Positions 33,815 through 42,546 of a DNA stretch of 64,000 nt are shown here, one piece after another. The notes beneath the pieces were generated by a model that was given only the letters and a program-made list of their open reading frames with translations, made no database searches and had not been told where the DNA came from. A program made the position numbers and the translations under genes. Origin of the DNA: Flavobacterium foetidum. GTDB taxonomy: Bacteria > Bacteroidota > Bacteroidia > Flavobacteriales > Flavobacteriaceae. The stretch is from the NCBI RefSeq assembly GCF_004634245.1, contig NZ_SJTF01000017.1, positions 52,322 through 116,321 on the forward strand, given 5' to 3'. The first letter of the stretch is position 1, and the number at the start of each line of letters is the position of its first letter.

Positions 33815-34396
33815 TTAATACCGAATTATAAAATAGGCAATTAAACAAGCAATTGTATAAGGTCCGAAAATAAGCAAATTAGAAAATACCAGTTCCTTTT
33901 TGGTAAGAATATAGGAACTGTCGGCGTTTTCATGCCTCCATTTACTGTATCTTGATGCAAAAAGAATTGTTGGTTTTGTATGAGAAGTTGCAAAATCTTT
34001 ATAAAACAGGAAAAGCAACAGGCGAAAGCAAAGCATATAAAGAAGCGGATATCCCGTGATAATGAAATTATAGAAACTGCTTTCTGTCAAAAGAATAAGA
34101 ATTCCGCTAAAAAGTATAATAATAATACTTAATAAAAAATAGGGTGTAAACAGATTCTGGTTTATAATATCTTGTGATACTGTGTAAAACAAACTCCATG
34201 AACCGACTCCTACAATAAAAGCAAAAAAACAAAAATCAAAAAGCGGATTGATGTAAAATAATAACAGTGCAACTAAATACACCGCTATTAAAACCATCAG
34301 ATAAATGGCAAATTTAGATTTGATAGGGGCTTTGACACGGAGTTTATTTCCTAAATTTTCTTTACATGTAGTGTGTTCAAATTTCAATTTTGTCAT
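33815..34396 (-). CDS. Multi-spanning membrane protein
   Basis: The start at 34396 (MTKLKFEHTTCKENLG) removes a doubtful 15-residue extension. The 193-residue protein has about five membrane helices, including YLMVLIAVYLVALLLFYI, YFLLSIIIILFSGILIL and LIFGPYTIACLIAYFII. A short charged loop (ASRYSKWRHENADSS) lies before the last helix. The function is unknown. Confidence 0.6.
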   Translation of the reverse strand: MTKLKFEHTTCKENLGNKLRVKAPIKSKFAIYLMVLIAVYLVALLLFYINPLFDFCFFAFIVGVGSWSLFYTVSQDIINQNLFTPYFLLSIIIILFSGILILLTESSFYNFIITGYPLLYMLCFRLLLFLFYKDFATSHTKPTILFASRYSKWRHENADSSYILTKKELVFSNLLIFGPYTIACLIAYFIIRY

Positions 34397-34544
34397 TTTT
34401 TCCTTAGTAATCGTTTTCAGTTTCAAGTAGTGATAATTCAATGCTCAATAGAAATGTAAATTTTTCTTTGGCCTGAAACTCTATAATGTAAAATCATACT
34501 TAACCTTTCTAAACATGTTTTCGAATTAATTGCCAGTTAAAACA

Positions 34545-34572
34545 AATCCCACAAGTATTTACCTGTGGGATT
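34545..34572 (-). terminator. Terminator of the four-gene exported-protein operon
   Basis: AATCCCACA and TGTGGGATT form a 9-bp stem with a ~10-base loop, 35 bases after the last stop. On the minus strand it is followed by TGTTTTAAC, a weak T tract. Confidence 0.65.
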
Positions 34573-34606
34573 GTATGTAGTTTTTTTGTAAATGAAATAC
34601 GTTTTT

Positions 34607-35563
34607 TTACCACCAACCAGCGATAATGTAGCTAACAGATGTTGATTTTGCGTAAGCAAGAGCAATATCCCTTTCTGCTTTCAAAGCAGCTCTGTCTGCA
34701 GCAACTTCATCCTGATAAACTTTCATTCTAAAGTTCCATTCTTTATTATGGTCAGCCATAATTTTAGCCCCGATTTTATCGGTAAATGCTTTTGCTTCTT
34801 TATAGCAGCTTGCATTTGGGCTAATTTCTGTAAGATATTCTCCAGCCGCATAAGCTCCTGATTCATCCTGGCTTGTATTCCAAATATTTTTCGCCTGATT
34901 TAATTTTACTTTACAATCATTGTCTATATATTGTTTGTAAACAACCTTAGTTACTGGAAGGCTTTTGTCATAACAAGCCTTGCAGGCATCCGGAATTGTT
35001 GCTAATTTATACAACGCAGCTTCATATTGTCCCTGACTAGCTTGTGATTTGGCATCTTTAATAATAAAATCACATTTACGATTATAATAATCTACAATTT
35101 TTAATTTTGCCTTTGCAATAAAATCTTGATACTTAGGGTCATCTGTTTTTAAGTTTTTCAAAGCCGACATGTATGCTTTGGTTTCATTTTCTCCAACGCC
35201 TTTCAATGTTACAGAACAGCTCGAAAACTTAATACCTTCCATTCCGTCTCCAATATAGAGATTTACACCCAAAGTATACGCTTGCATTGGCGGAGCTGTT
35301 GGCGTAATGTCTTTTGTTAATACTACAATGTTGGCAGTAATAATAAATCTTGAATTTTCAGAACTTACGCCCAAACCACTAGATGTGATGATTTGAGATA
35401 ATTTGTTTTCAAGGTTATTCCGTGCAATATCCGTCAAGCCTTCCACTTGGTCGGGAACGTATGCCGTAATATCAATCTGTGAACTGTCATCAGACGAGTT
35501 TTTACTTTGAGCTCTAGCTCCCATGATTAAAAGTAGGCAAAGTATCGAAATTATTTTTTTCAT
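34607..35563 (-). CDS. Exported protein, fourth gene of an envelope operon
   Basis: The 318-residue product has a signal peptide (MKKIISILCLLLIMGARAQ). Residues 30-150 hold an alternating-strand domain (SRFIITANIVVLTKDI, YTLGVNLYIGDG). A Cys-containing helical half with TPR-like spacing then follows (SQGQYEAALYKLATIPDACKAC, and DESGAYAAGEYLTEISPNASC), and the protein ends SVSYIIAGWW. The N-terminal domain resembles the flagellar LPP20/CsgG-associated type seen in Bacteroidota envelope operons; this is tentative. It is last in an operon of four exported proteins. Confidence 0.7.
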   Translation of the reverse strand: MKKIISILCLLLIMGARAQSKNSSDDSSQIDITAYVPDQVEGLTDIARNNLENKLSQIITSSGLGVSSENSRFIITANIVVLTKDITPTAPPMQAYTLGVNLYIGDGMEGIKFSSCSVTLKGVGENETKAYMSALKNLKTDDPKYQDFIAKAKLKIVDYYNRKCDFIIKDAKSQASQGQYEAALYKLATIPDACKACYDKSLPVTKVVYKQYIDNDCKVKLNQAKNIWNTSQDESGAYAAGEYLTEISPNASCYKEAKAFTDKIGAKIMADHNKEWNFRMKVYQDEVAADRAALKAERDIALAYAKSTSVSYIIAGWW

Positions 35564-35581
35564 CTTTTTTAGGTATTAAGA

Positions 35582-36526
35582 TTATTTTTCTCCAACCACG
35601 ATAGAAGCTTGGCCTAAGCCTTTTGTCATTAATTTTGAGTCTATTTTAAAAGTGTCTTTCAAATATTTTTGAAGTCCTTTTGCCCAGCCTTTAGCGTCTA
35701 TGGCTCTTCCGTTGGCATCGGTAAGCGGAATTCTAACCTGTTCAAAAAGCATCATGTTTTCAGTTGCATCAGTTGCGCTGAATCGACCTTTTACGGTATT
35801 GTTTTTTACCCAGTTGTCAATTTGATTTCCTAGTTCATCTCCTCCGTATTCAGTTTCAAAATCTCCTTTAAACGAATCAAATTTTTTCAATCTCAAGGTA
35901 ATTTCTCTTCCATTGGCAAACATATCTTCAAAATGACTCATCAATTGTGTATTGAAGTTATCCATATGAGATAAAACCGCAGTTTCTAACATTACAGGCA
36001 AATTAGAGCCGATAAGTTCACTTCCGGTTCCAGATGCTCCTGCAATTTGTTTATCGGTATAAGCGTCTAAACCTTGTAAATTAAATGTCACAGAATGCTT
36101 TGGCCCCATTGTATTAACGTTCCATGTAAGTTGCATGATAATGTCGGCTTTTGCAGTTTTTTTCAATTTGTCGATAGGACTTTCAGCCACAGATGCACCG
36201 CTAGTTTTACTGGTTAACATGGCATCTTCTGCAGCTTCGCTTTCGAGCGATTTTAATGCAGATTCCAAGTTTTTTAATGGAAAGCCTCTTGCTGCCATCA
36301 ATTCGTTTATTTTGCTGATGGCAATTAATAGATTAGAATTTTCCTGAAGGGCTGTTTTATAATCAGGAACTTTTACGATTGTTCCCTGATTATCGTATTC
36401 TATCATATAGCCTCTCTGATTGCACCAAGCATCACTTGGAACTACCATAATAGTAGGCTTTTTTGCTTGAGCATTACTAGTTATTGCGCTTAAAAAAAGT
36501 GTCATGATTAAAATTACTTTTTTCAT
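35582..36526 (-). CDS. Exported protein, DUF6175-like, third gene of the envelope operon
   Basis: The 314-residue product begins with a signal peptide (MKKVILIMTLFLSAITSNAQ). The mature protein opens KPTIMVVPSDAWCNQRGYMI, a CsgG/TolB-like first strand, and continues through NELMAARGFPLKNLESALKS to a C-terminal conserved part. This matches the family annotated as DUF6175 in Bacteroidota. CsgG-like domains often assemble into secretion rings, so a role in an envelope complex is possible. Gaps to its neighbours are 18-19 bases. Confidence 0.72.
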   Translation of the reverse strand: MKKVILIMTLFLSAITSNAQAKKPTIMVVPSDAWCNQRGYMIEYDNQGTIVKVPDYKTALQENSNLLIAISKINELMAARGFPLKNLESALKSLESEAAEDAMLTSKTSGASVAESPIDKLKKTAKADIIMQLTWNVNTMGPKHSVTFNLQGLDAYTDKQIAGASGTGSELIGSNLPVMLETAVLSHMDNFNTQLMSHFEDMFANGREITLRLKKFDSFKGDFETEYGGDELGNQIDNWVKNNTVKGRFSATDATENMMLFEQVRIPLTDANGRAIDAKGWAKGLQKYLKDTFKIDSKLMTKGLGQASIVVGEK

Positions 36527-36545
36527 TTTAAGTTCTTTTTATTTT

Positions 36546-37058
36546 TTAGAATCCACTCGAAAGTGATTTGATAACTCCTGAATTTTCTAATTCTTTTCTT
36601 AATTCGGCAACATTCACAGAAACAATTACTCCAATTTTATATTCTTTGCCAATTTTCATGCGGTCTTCTGCAGCAACTGCACCGTCATTTGATAAATAAA
36701 CATATTTCATATATTTTCCTCCATCGCTAAAAAAGGTTTTAAAGTAATCTGCTTTTTCTTCTTCTAAATTGGAGTTACTAGTCAAAGGGTTTTGGCCTGG
36801 CACTCCAGCTTTTCCTGGAAAACCTTTAAAAATCACTCCATGAATAGCGTTCTTTTTAGATTGCTCTGCTGCTATTTCGGGTTTTTTAGAATAGGACCAG
36901 ACTTTTATTAAATAGGTTCCTTGGGTTCCAGTTTGCACTGCTTCAATTTCATAGCGCCACGCCTCGGTATCTTTGTTTGCTTTTCTTTGCTGTGCTACAG
37001 TTATGAATGAGAATGCTGCTACAAATAAAAGCGTGATAGCATATTTTAGATTTTTCAT
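36546..37058 (-). CDS. Exported protein, second gene of the envelope operon
   Basis: The 170-residue product has a signal peptide (YAITLLFVAAFSFITVAQQ). The mature part starts with a strand-rich domain (WRYEIEAVQTGTQGTYLIKV, VWSYSKKPEIAAEQSKKNAI), contains FKGFPGKAGVPGQNPLTS and ends in VGVIVSVNVAELRKELENSG-like sequence. It resembles the other operon members in style (small alpha/beta repeats), but the family is not recognised. It lies 12 bases after the first gene and 19 before the third. Confidence 0.68.
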   Translation of the reverse strand: MKNLKYAITLLFVAAFSFITVAQQRKANKDTEAWRYEIEAVQTGTQGTYLIKVWSYSKKPEIAAEQSKKNAIHGVIFKGFPGKAGVPGQNPLTSNSNLEEEKADYFKTFFSDGGKYMKYVYLSNDGAVAAEDRMKIGKEYKIGVIVSVNVAELRKELENSGVIKSLSSGF

Positions 37059-37070
37059 TTTTTATGATGT

Positions 37071-38321
37071 TTAGTTCACTTGTCTAATTAACATTCCTGG
37101 ATAGTATTTGCTGCCGCCTTCAAATGTAGTTGCGTCAATTGTTTGTTTGATTTCGTTGCCATCATCATCTAGAAGTGGCATTCCTCCTGTGTATCGATTA
37201 TCCCAGATTTTGTTTTTTTCTACTTTAATAGTTCCTTTCTTTTTGTATTCGATAATTCCGGTTTTAGGATCCATATTGGCTTCTAGAACTTCAAATTTAT
37301 CTCCTGCTTCAAGACCTTCTTTAAGACCAATTTTTGCCGTTATAGGATTACCGGTAAACAATGGCACTTTGGTTTTAAATACATCATATTTCTTCTGAAG
37401 TTTTGCATACACATTGTCTATATTTCTAGTTACAGCGAGATTGATGATTTCATTTTCTGTTCTTTTTCCGTTAACAGAAAAAGTGACCACACTTGTTGAG
37501 CTCTCAGAACCGATAAGCTCTAACTGAAACAAATCAGATTTATCGAATTTTGCTTTTCTCTCTGCTATATTTCCAGTTGTAGAGCTATCTATCCAATAAT
37601 CTTGATAAAAAGTATTACTTGTGTCATCATCCCATTTTAATTTGTACAAGTATGAAGTAGTCCATACAGAGTAGCCTTCTTTCGCTCTCTCATAAGCTTT
37701 GTCTGCAACGTCTATTGCTTTGTTTCTAAGCATCGAAACGCTTATTTTATTTGCAGCTAGATAGGCCGCTTCTCTGGCCGCTCTTGCAACAGGCTCGTTC
37801 TCGATGAATTTCATTTTTGAAACTACAACAAATGTGTTCCCGATTAATTCCAATCCTGCCGATTGCAGTAATGCCTTTCCTTCTGAAGAAGCTTCGGCAG
37901 TTTTAATGTCAGTAAAAGAAGCATTGATCAATCCTCTTTCGCTTACTAAGCTAATATCAAAAGTTCCGTTAGCTTTTCTGTTAAACCATTTGGCAACCAG
38001 TTTGTTGGCTATTTTGTTGTCTGCAAAATACTTGTTTATAACTGGAATCATTTTTTCATCAGAAGTATCATCAGTTAAACCATATTTTTTAGGATCAAAT
38101 GACTTTTCTCCTATAGTTTGATCATCGTACTTATCTGGAAACGGGGCATTGTAGTAGGCATTGATGACCTGATCTTTTCTCGGAAAATTTTCAGACTCTA
38201 TTAAGATGGTGTGCAGAGAACTTCTGCGGTATTTTGCATCTTTTACGTCTTTGTTTGTTTGTGCAAAGCCGGTTGAACTTGCAATCAGAATGAAGGCAAA
38301 TAGTACTTTTTTTAATTTCAT
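37071..38321 (-). CDS. Exported protein, first gene of the envelope operon
   Basis: The 416-residue product has a signal peptide (KKVLFAFILIASSTGFAQ). The mature part opens RRSSLHTILIESENFPRKDQ, continues with VAKWFNRKANGTFDISLVSE, and carries a C-terminal segment with small beta-barrel features (AKIGLKEGLEAGDKFEVLE, about 335-353, then IWDNRYTGG). The pattern is conserved in Bacteroidota exported operons, but no function is known to me. Being first, it sets the promoter, though no clear -7 element is seen upstream. Confidence 0.7.
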   Translation of the reverse strand: MKLKKVLFAFILIASSTGFAQTNKDVKDAKYRRSSLHTILIESENFPRKDQVINAYYNAPFPDKYDDQTIGEKSFDPKKYGLTDDTSDEKMIPVINKYFADNKIANKLVAKWFNRKANGTFDISLVSERGLINASFTDIKTAEASSEGKALLQSAGLELIGNTFVVVSKMKFIENEPVARAAREAAYLAANKISVSMLRNKAIDVADKAYERAKEGYSVWTTSYLYKLKWDDDTSNTFYQDYWIDSSTTGNIAERKAKFDKSDLFQLELIGSESSTSVVTFSVNGKRTENEIINLAVTRNIDNVYAKLQKKYDVFKTKVPLFTGNPITAKIGLKEGLEAGDKFEVLEANMDPKTGIIEYKKKGTIKVEKNKIWDNRYTGGMPLLDDDGNEIKQTIDATTFEGGSKYYPGMLIRQVN

Positions 38322-38570
38322 AAAATTTAATTTTTGGATAAATCCAGTGAATAATTGATTTTTGTATTTTTTAGTGAAATATTGATAAGAAAATTTTGTA
38401 AAAATAAGAGGTGACTACTTTCAAGTTTGTACACTAAAAGTTATAAAATAGATAGAATAAGGTTTTTTAATGAAGAATTTGTACGCCTTCAGATTTGCTA
38501 CAAGTGAACCTTCAAAATGTATTACAAAATCAGCCGAATCTGATAAACCTATTAAAATACAAAATGCAGA

Positions 38571-38594
38571 AAGAGCCCCGAAAGGCTCTTTTTT
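38571..38594. terminator. Hairpin between the envelope operon and the next lipoprotein gene
   Basis: AAGAGCC and GGCTCTT pair around CCGAAA, with T6 following on the plus strand. All nearby genes are on the minus strand, where the tail is only TTTC, so it may be a weak terminator for the lipoprotein gene at 38686-39408. The rest of the 38322-38685 gap holds no gene. Confidence 0.6.
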
Positions 38595-38685
38595 GTGTTA
38601 GAATTGTTTGTAATAAACAGAACAGTTGGCGTAGGAAAATTTACTTTTTAATGTTTTGAAAACTATTTAGCTATTTATTCATTGA

Positions 38686-39408
38686 TTATTTGAATTTCTG
38701 ATAATTTTTGTTCCAATATTCTTCAATGAAACTCCATTTGTCTGTATCATTTAAGACGGAATAAGGGAGGTTTTTTATCAATTTTAAATCATTTTCATCA
38801 TTGTTAATTACCCTGGAAATTTGAATACTCTGTGGTTCTTCATCATCACAACCCTTTCCATAGATATAGCCTAATTCAACTGTCTCAAAATTTTTGAAAG
38901 TAAACAGCTTGCTTGTCCAATTCATATCAGCACAGCCTGCCCGACTATAGCTATACCAATAATTCGAGTTAGATTTTAGTCGAACATACTCACTGATACG
39001 TTCAAAACCGCTGGATTTTACAAAAGTATTCTTTAATGAATCATACAAATAAAGTTCATGCGGGCCTCTCTGGTCTCCGCGGGAAAACAGGATGTCGAAA
39101 AAACCATCATTATTAAAATCGATAAATTCTTGATTATTAAGTCCGTTTTTGTTGGTATAGGTTTTGAAAATTGCTAAAGAATCCCTTTTAACTAAGACTA
39201 AAAGCGTATCACTATTTTTAAAATCAGGGTCGATAGTTAAGACCTGAAAAGAATGTCCCTTACTGACAAAAATGGTATCAGAGTTGAAATAACTTTCTGT
39301 CGTTGTTGTATCAGTTGGTTTTTTTGTTGGAACAACAGTATTATTTCTTTTATTACAAGAATTTAATACAGCTAGTACTATAAGTATAAAGATGAATTTT
39401 GTTTTCAT
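38686..39408 (-). CDS. Lipoprotein with an EF-hand/FG-GAP-like motif
   Basis: The start at 39408 gives a lipoprotein signal (MKTKFIFILIVLAVLNSC); the open frame extends 38 codons more without a signal. A Thr-rich linker (PTKKPTDTTTTES) follows, then EFIDFNNDGFFDILFSRGD, a DxNxDGxxD loop. Later Cys residues (RAGCADMNW, YGKGCDDEEP) may form a disulfide. It should be anchored in the envelope. It belongs to the EF-hand-loop family of this island. Confidence 0.7.
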   Translation of the reverse strand: MKTKFIFILIVLAVLNSCNKRNNTVVPTKKPTDTTTTESYFNSDTIFVSKGHSFQVLTIDPDFKNSDTLLVLVKRDSLAIFKTYTNKNGLNNQEFIDFNNDGFFDILFSRGDQRGPHELYLYDSLKNTFVKSSGFERISEYVRLKSNSNYWYSYSRAGCADMNWTSKLFTFKNFETVELGYIYGKGCDDEEPQSIQISRVINNDENDLKLIKNLPYSVLNDTDKWSFIEEYWNKNYQKFK

Positions 39409-39466
39409 GTTTTGAATCTTTGATGTACTGCTAAAAAAATCTTTAAATATTATTTTTTCAGGATTT

Positions 39467-40003
39467 TTAAATTCCGATTTTAGCATTAATATTATGTTTT
39501 TCAACGTATGCTTTTGCCTCATTCATCAATTTGCTGAATTTAGCATCGATGTCTTTTTGGGTTGAAGCGTCAAAATCGGCAATTGCTTTCTGAATTTGTT
39601 CATCAGAGGCTTTTTCGTCTTTCATTTTTGCAATGGGCAGATAACCTTCTTTTTGTTTTGCGATTGCATAAGCAAACAAGTCTTTTGATGCCTGAAGAAA
39701 TTGTTTATTGTCATCGTCTTCGGCTATATCTTTAATAGTTTGAAATCGAGCTTCCAGATTCTTGATGTCATACTTAAAAGCATCGTAATAAGAAGAAGGA
39801 GTCATCTTTTTTTGATTTTCATCATAAACTTGTGGTTCCGACTGTAGTTTTTCATTTATTTCTTTACCACCAAAACGGGATAATAGATTAGAATTTAATC
39901 CCGCTATTTCAAAAGTTTTTTCCGGCGAAAGGTTATTGCAAGAGCTAGAAACGATAGCGATTAATACTAAAAATAGAGTTGTGGTATTTAAGATTTTTTT
40001 CAT
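39467..40003 (-). CDS. DUF3829-like lipoprotein
   Basis: The start at 40003 gives a lipoprotein signal (TTLFLVLIAIVSSSC). The 178-residue protein is otherwise helical: YDAFKYDIKNLEARFQTIKD, FLQASKDLFAYAIAKQKEG and DEQIQKAIADFDASTQKDID. This fits DUF3829-type helical lipoproteins. The function is unknown. It lies 58 bases upstream of the EF-hand lipoprotein, so the two may share a transcript. Confidence 0.6.
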   Translation of the reverse strand: MKKILNTTTLFLVLIAIVSSSCNNLSPEKTFEIAGLNSNLLSRFGGKEINEKLQSEPQVYDENQKKMTPSSYYDAFKYDIKNLEARFQTIKDIAEDDDNKQFLQASKDLFAYAIAKQKEGYLPIAKMKDEKASDEQIQKAIADFDASTQKDIDAKFSKLMNEAKAYVEKHNINAKIGI

Positions 40004-40117
40004 TTTAAATTGTTTATTATTTGTTTTTTCGAATTCTTCCGAAGTCAAAAATCAGGAGCTGAATTTTGTTGATTTTGCAAATGCTTGTTCCAGTTTCACT
40101 TTCAGTTTCTAAAAATT

Positions 40118-40200
40118 TTTAACCGCAAATTGCACAAATTAATTTGCGAAAAATTACTTCGTCAGTTCGCTGTCGCTCGGGTGTGTAATTTGTGGTTGAA
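40118..40200. repeat. Intergenic inverted repeat (AACCGCAAATT / AATTTGTGGTT)
   Basis: TTAACCGCAAATTGCACAAA on the left pairs with TGTAATTTGTGGTTGAAA on the right, around TCAGTTCGCTGTCGCTCGGG. It fills most of the gap between two genes. It is similar in style to the spacers at 2131-2283 and 60080-60212. Confidence 0.65.
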
Positions 40201-40249
40201 ATTAAGCTTTGCAACCTTGCAGAATTTAAGTCATAGTGGTTTATTCAAT

Positions 40250-40690
40250 CTATTCAAAATAGGTCAAACTATTTTTTGCATTGTCTATGATGTTTTGCGG
40301 ATATTCTGTACTTAAGGCTATGCTTTTCATTAAGTCAAGATATTTTTGATGTTGAGAGTTGTTTTTATCGTTTATCAGGCGATGCAATAAATGCAAAGTG
40401 TATTCTGTTGGTTTGCGTTTGATAGATTGCAAAAGCAGTTCCTCATATCCTTTTTTATAATGAGTTTCCATAAAACTGCCTAATGGACCCGGTCCGCCAT
40501 AATCTATATCCGGACTACGTTCAATAAGTTTAAAAATGGGTTCTATTGCGTTGAAATTATCTTCCATCGCTTCAAGTTCGTCACAGATTTCATAAGCAGG
40601 GTCTATAAATTCATATTTATCTCCCGTTTCGTTTGCTTTTTGAATGTATTGTTCCAGATTGGTAATGATTGTTTTAATTTGGGTTGTCAT
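40250..40690 (-). CDS. Small protein of a probable immunity family
   Basis: The 146-residue helical protein contains a distinctive block SPDIDYGGPGPLGSFMETHY (about 59-78), then KKGYEELLLQSIKRKPTEYT and LHLLHRLIND. I know this layout from short immunity-type proteins in polymorphic-toxin arrays (Imm30-like), but the exact family is not certain. It is cytoplasmic. A MITE-like element lies directly upstream. Confidence 0.6.
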   Translation of the reverse strand: MTTQIKTIITNLEQYIQKANETGDKYEFIDPAYEICDELEAMEDNFNAIEPIFKLIERSPDIDYGGPGPLGSFMETHYKKGYEELLLQSIKRKPTEYTLHLLHRLINDKNNSQHQKYLDLMKSIALSTEYPQNIIDNAKNSLTYFE

Positions 40691-40703
40691 ATTTTATTGC
40701 TTT

Positions 40704-40895
40704 TAACTCGTTGGGTGTAATTCATGTTTTTTTATTCAACACATAGAAACATAGATTTTATTAAAAAAAAGGAATTATAAAGAAACCAGTTTCTAACACA
40801 TAGCCAACTATGTTTGTTTTAATAAAGTGAAACGCCTTTGTCTGTATCCTAAATCTATGTTTCTATGTGTTTGAATTAATTGTACCCAAGGGGTT
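40704..40895. mobile_element. MITE-like palindromic element, diverged copy
   Basis: Outer ends TAACTCGTTGGGTGTAATT and AATTGTACCCAAGGGGTT, inner arms CAACACATAGAAACATAG and CTATGTTTCTATGTGTTTG, and a centre ACACATAGCCAACTATG. It has the same structure as 14507-14702, but the interior has diverged. Confidence 0.75.
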
Positions 40896-40905
40896 GTTTT
40901 TATTT

Positions 40906-42252
40906 TTACCCTTTTAAGATTTTACTTTTCTCAGCATCAAATTCTTCGGAAGTCAGAATTCCGGCATCCAAAAGCTCTTTTAAGTCTAGTAAAGCTTTCT
41001 TTTTGGCTTCCATAGCATTTCCTGTATCTGCTTTTGGTTCTTCGGTTTTGGTTTGAATTGGTGTAACGACTGTTCCAGAAGGAGCATATTTCAGAATCAA
41101 TTCTGTAATTTCATTAAAACCTTTTACATTCGAATAATCTATTGCTTTTTGTTCTTTTACGTTTACAATTGAGGCATCGGCTTTGTTGTCAAGAAGATAT
41201 TTCACTACATCTTTTTTTCCGTTGGCCGCACTGTAATGTAAAGGTGTATTTCCAGATTCGTCCTGAATATTGATATTTGCTCCGGCTTCAATCAGCAGTT
41301 TTACCATGCTGAGGTTTCCTTTTTTGGTAGCAACATGAAGCAGACTTTCTCCGCCATAATTGTAACTGCTGTTTAATGTAAAGCTTGAATCGTTGGAAAT
41401 GTTAGAAGCACTTACCACCCAATCCAGATAATCGTTCATAGACGAAGTATCGCCAGCGACTGGTTTGCTGTAATTGACATCAACGCCATTTTCTAAAAAC
41501 AAAGCCACGATTTCCTTTTGATTATTCGCGCAAGCGTACCAAATTGGAGAATAGCCGTTGTTGTTTGAGGTAAATACATCCGCACCTCTTTCGACCAAAA
41601 GTTTTGCCAACATTCGGTTGGTTTCGTAACAGGCAATCAAAAGTGCGTTTTCTCCTGAATGATTGGCATGATTTACATCGGCGCCATTATCTAAAAGCAA
41701 GGTCACCATTGGCAGTGATTTGGTGTAACAAGCATAAAGCAAAGGCGTATTACCTTGTTTATCTGTCACATTAATATCGGCACCTTTGTCTAACAGCAAT
41801 TGGATAATTTCTCGATTCAGTTTTGCAGAAGCCAATAAAAGTGGAGTTTCTCCGTTGTTGTTCAGTAAATTAACATCGATTCCAGCTTCAAGCAACTTTG
41901 TTGCAATTTCGATTTGGGCAGTCTGAACGACCAAATGTAAGAGACTGTTTCCGTATTTATCGTTCTTGGTGATTTCGGCTCCATTTTCTAAAAGATACAA
42001 AGCAGTCTGTTTTTGTTTTTGAAGACAAGCAAAGTACAAAGGCGTTTCTCCTTGGTGGTCCTCGTAATTTATATCCGCACCATCTTCGGTTAAGATTTTT
42101 ACGATATCGAGATAACCTCTATGTGCCGCATAATGAAGCGCTGTTCTTCCAAGTTCATCGGTATATTTTACATCTACTTCTTTGTTTTGAAGCAGTAATT
42201 CAGCTATTTTTCGGTTGCCGTTCTCGCAGGCAATTATAAATGACATTGACAT
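40906..42252 (-). CDS. Ankyrin-repeat protein with a C-terminal SHOCT-like helix pair
   Basis: The 448-residue protein is made of about 11 ankyrin repeats, with many perfect cores (GRTALHYAAHRGYLDIVKIL, GNTPLHYSAANGKKDVVKYL). One insertion (about 265-300) interrupts the array. The C-terminus (about 413-448) reads KKKALLDLKELLDAGILTSE, then EFDAEKSKIL, a SHOCT-type short domain. There is no signal peptide, so it is cytoplasmic and probably protein-binding. It is the first of three ankyrin genes in 41-47 kb. MITE-like copies flank it on both sides. Confidence 0.88.
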   Translation of the reverse strand: MSMSFIIACENGNRKIAELLLQNKEVDVKYTDELGRTALHYAAHRGYLDIVKILTEDGADINYEDHQGETPLYFACLQKQKQTALYLLENGAEITKNDKYGNSLLHLVVQTAQIEIATKLLEAGIDVNLLNNNGETPLLLASAKLNREIIQLLLDKGADINVTDKQGNTPLLYACYTKSLPMVTLLLDNGADVNHANHSGENALLIACYETNRMLAKLLVERGADVFTSNNNGYSPIWYACANNQKEIVALFLENGVDVNYSKPVAGDTSSMNDYLDWVVSASNISNDSSFTLNSSYNYGGESLLHVATKKGNLSMVKLLIEAGANINIQDESGNTPLHYSAANGKKDVVKYLLDNKADASIVNVKEQKAIDYSNVKGFNEITELILKYAPSGTVVTPIQTKTEEPKADTGNAMEAKKKALLDLKELLDAGILTSEEFDAEKSKILKG

Positions 42253-42279
42253 AGAATCTTAGTTTTTATATAATTATTT

Positions 42280-42515
42280 TTAAACACATAGAAACATAGT
42301 TCATTGAAGGTTAAAAAAGGCATTTCACTTGCATAAATTTACATAGTTTGACTATGTGTAAGAAACTAGCTTCTTTATTTTTCACCATTAAGAGATTAAG
42401 AAAATTAAGTCACATACTTAATGAAACTTAACGACAAAAAGAAAATTAAGCTTGGCTTTATGAACTTAATATCTTAATGGTAAAATAAAAAATTCAGCGT
42501 CTCCTATGTGTTTAA
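42280..42515. mobile_element. MITE-like element, distant copy
   Basis: Inner arms TAAACACATAGAAACATAG and CTCCTATGTGTTTA, the AAAAAAGGCATTTCACTTG block and the central ACATAGTTTGACTATGTG are kept. The outer GTTGGGTG ends are missing, and ~70 bases with their own dyad (TTAAGAAAATTAAG) are inserted. The 42253-42546 gap has no gene. Confidence 0.65.
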
Positions 42516-42546
42516 ATTGTTTTTTTATTTAAAACAGTGTTTAAGT

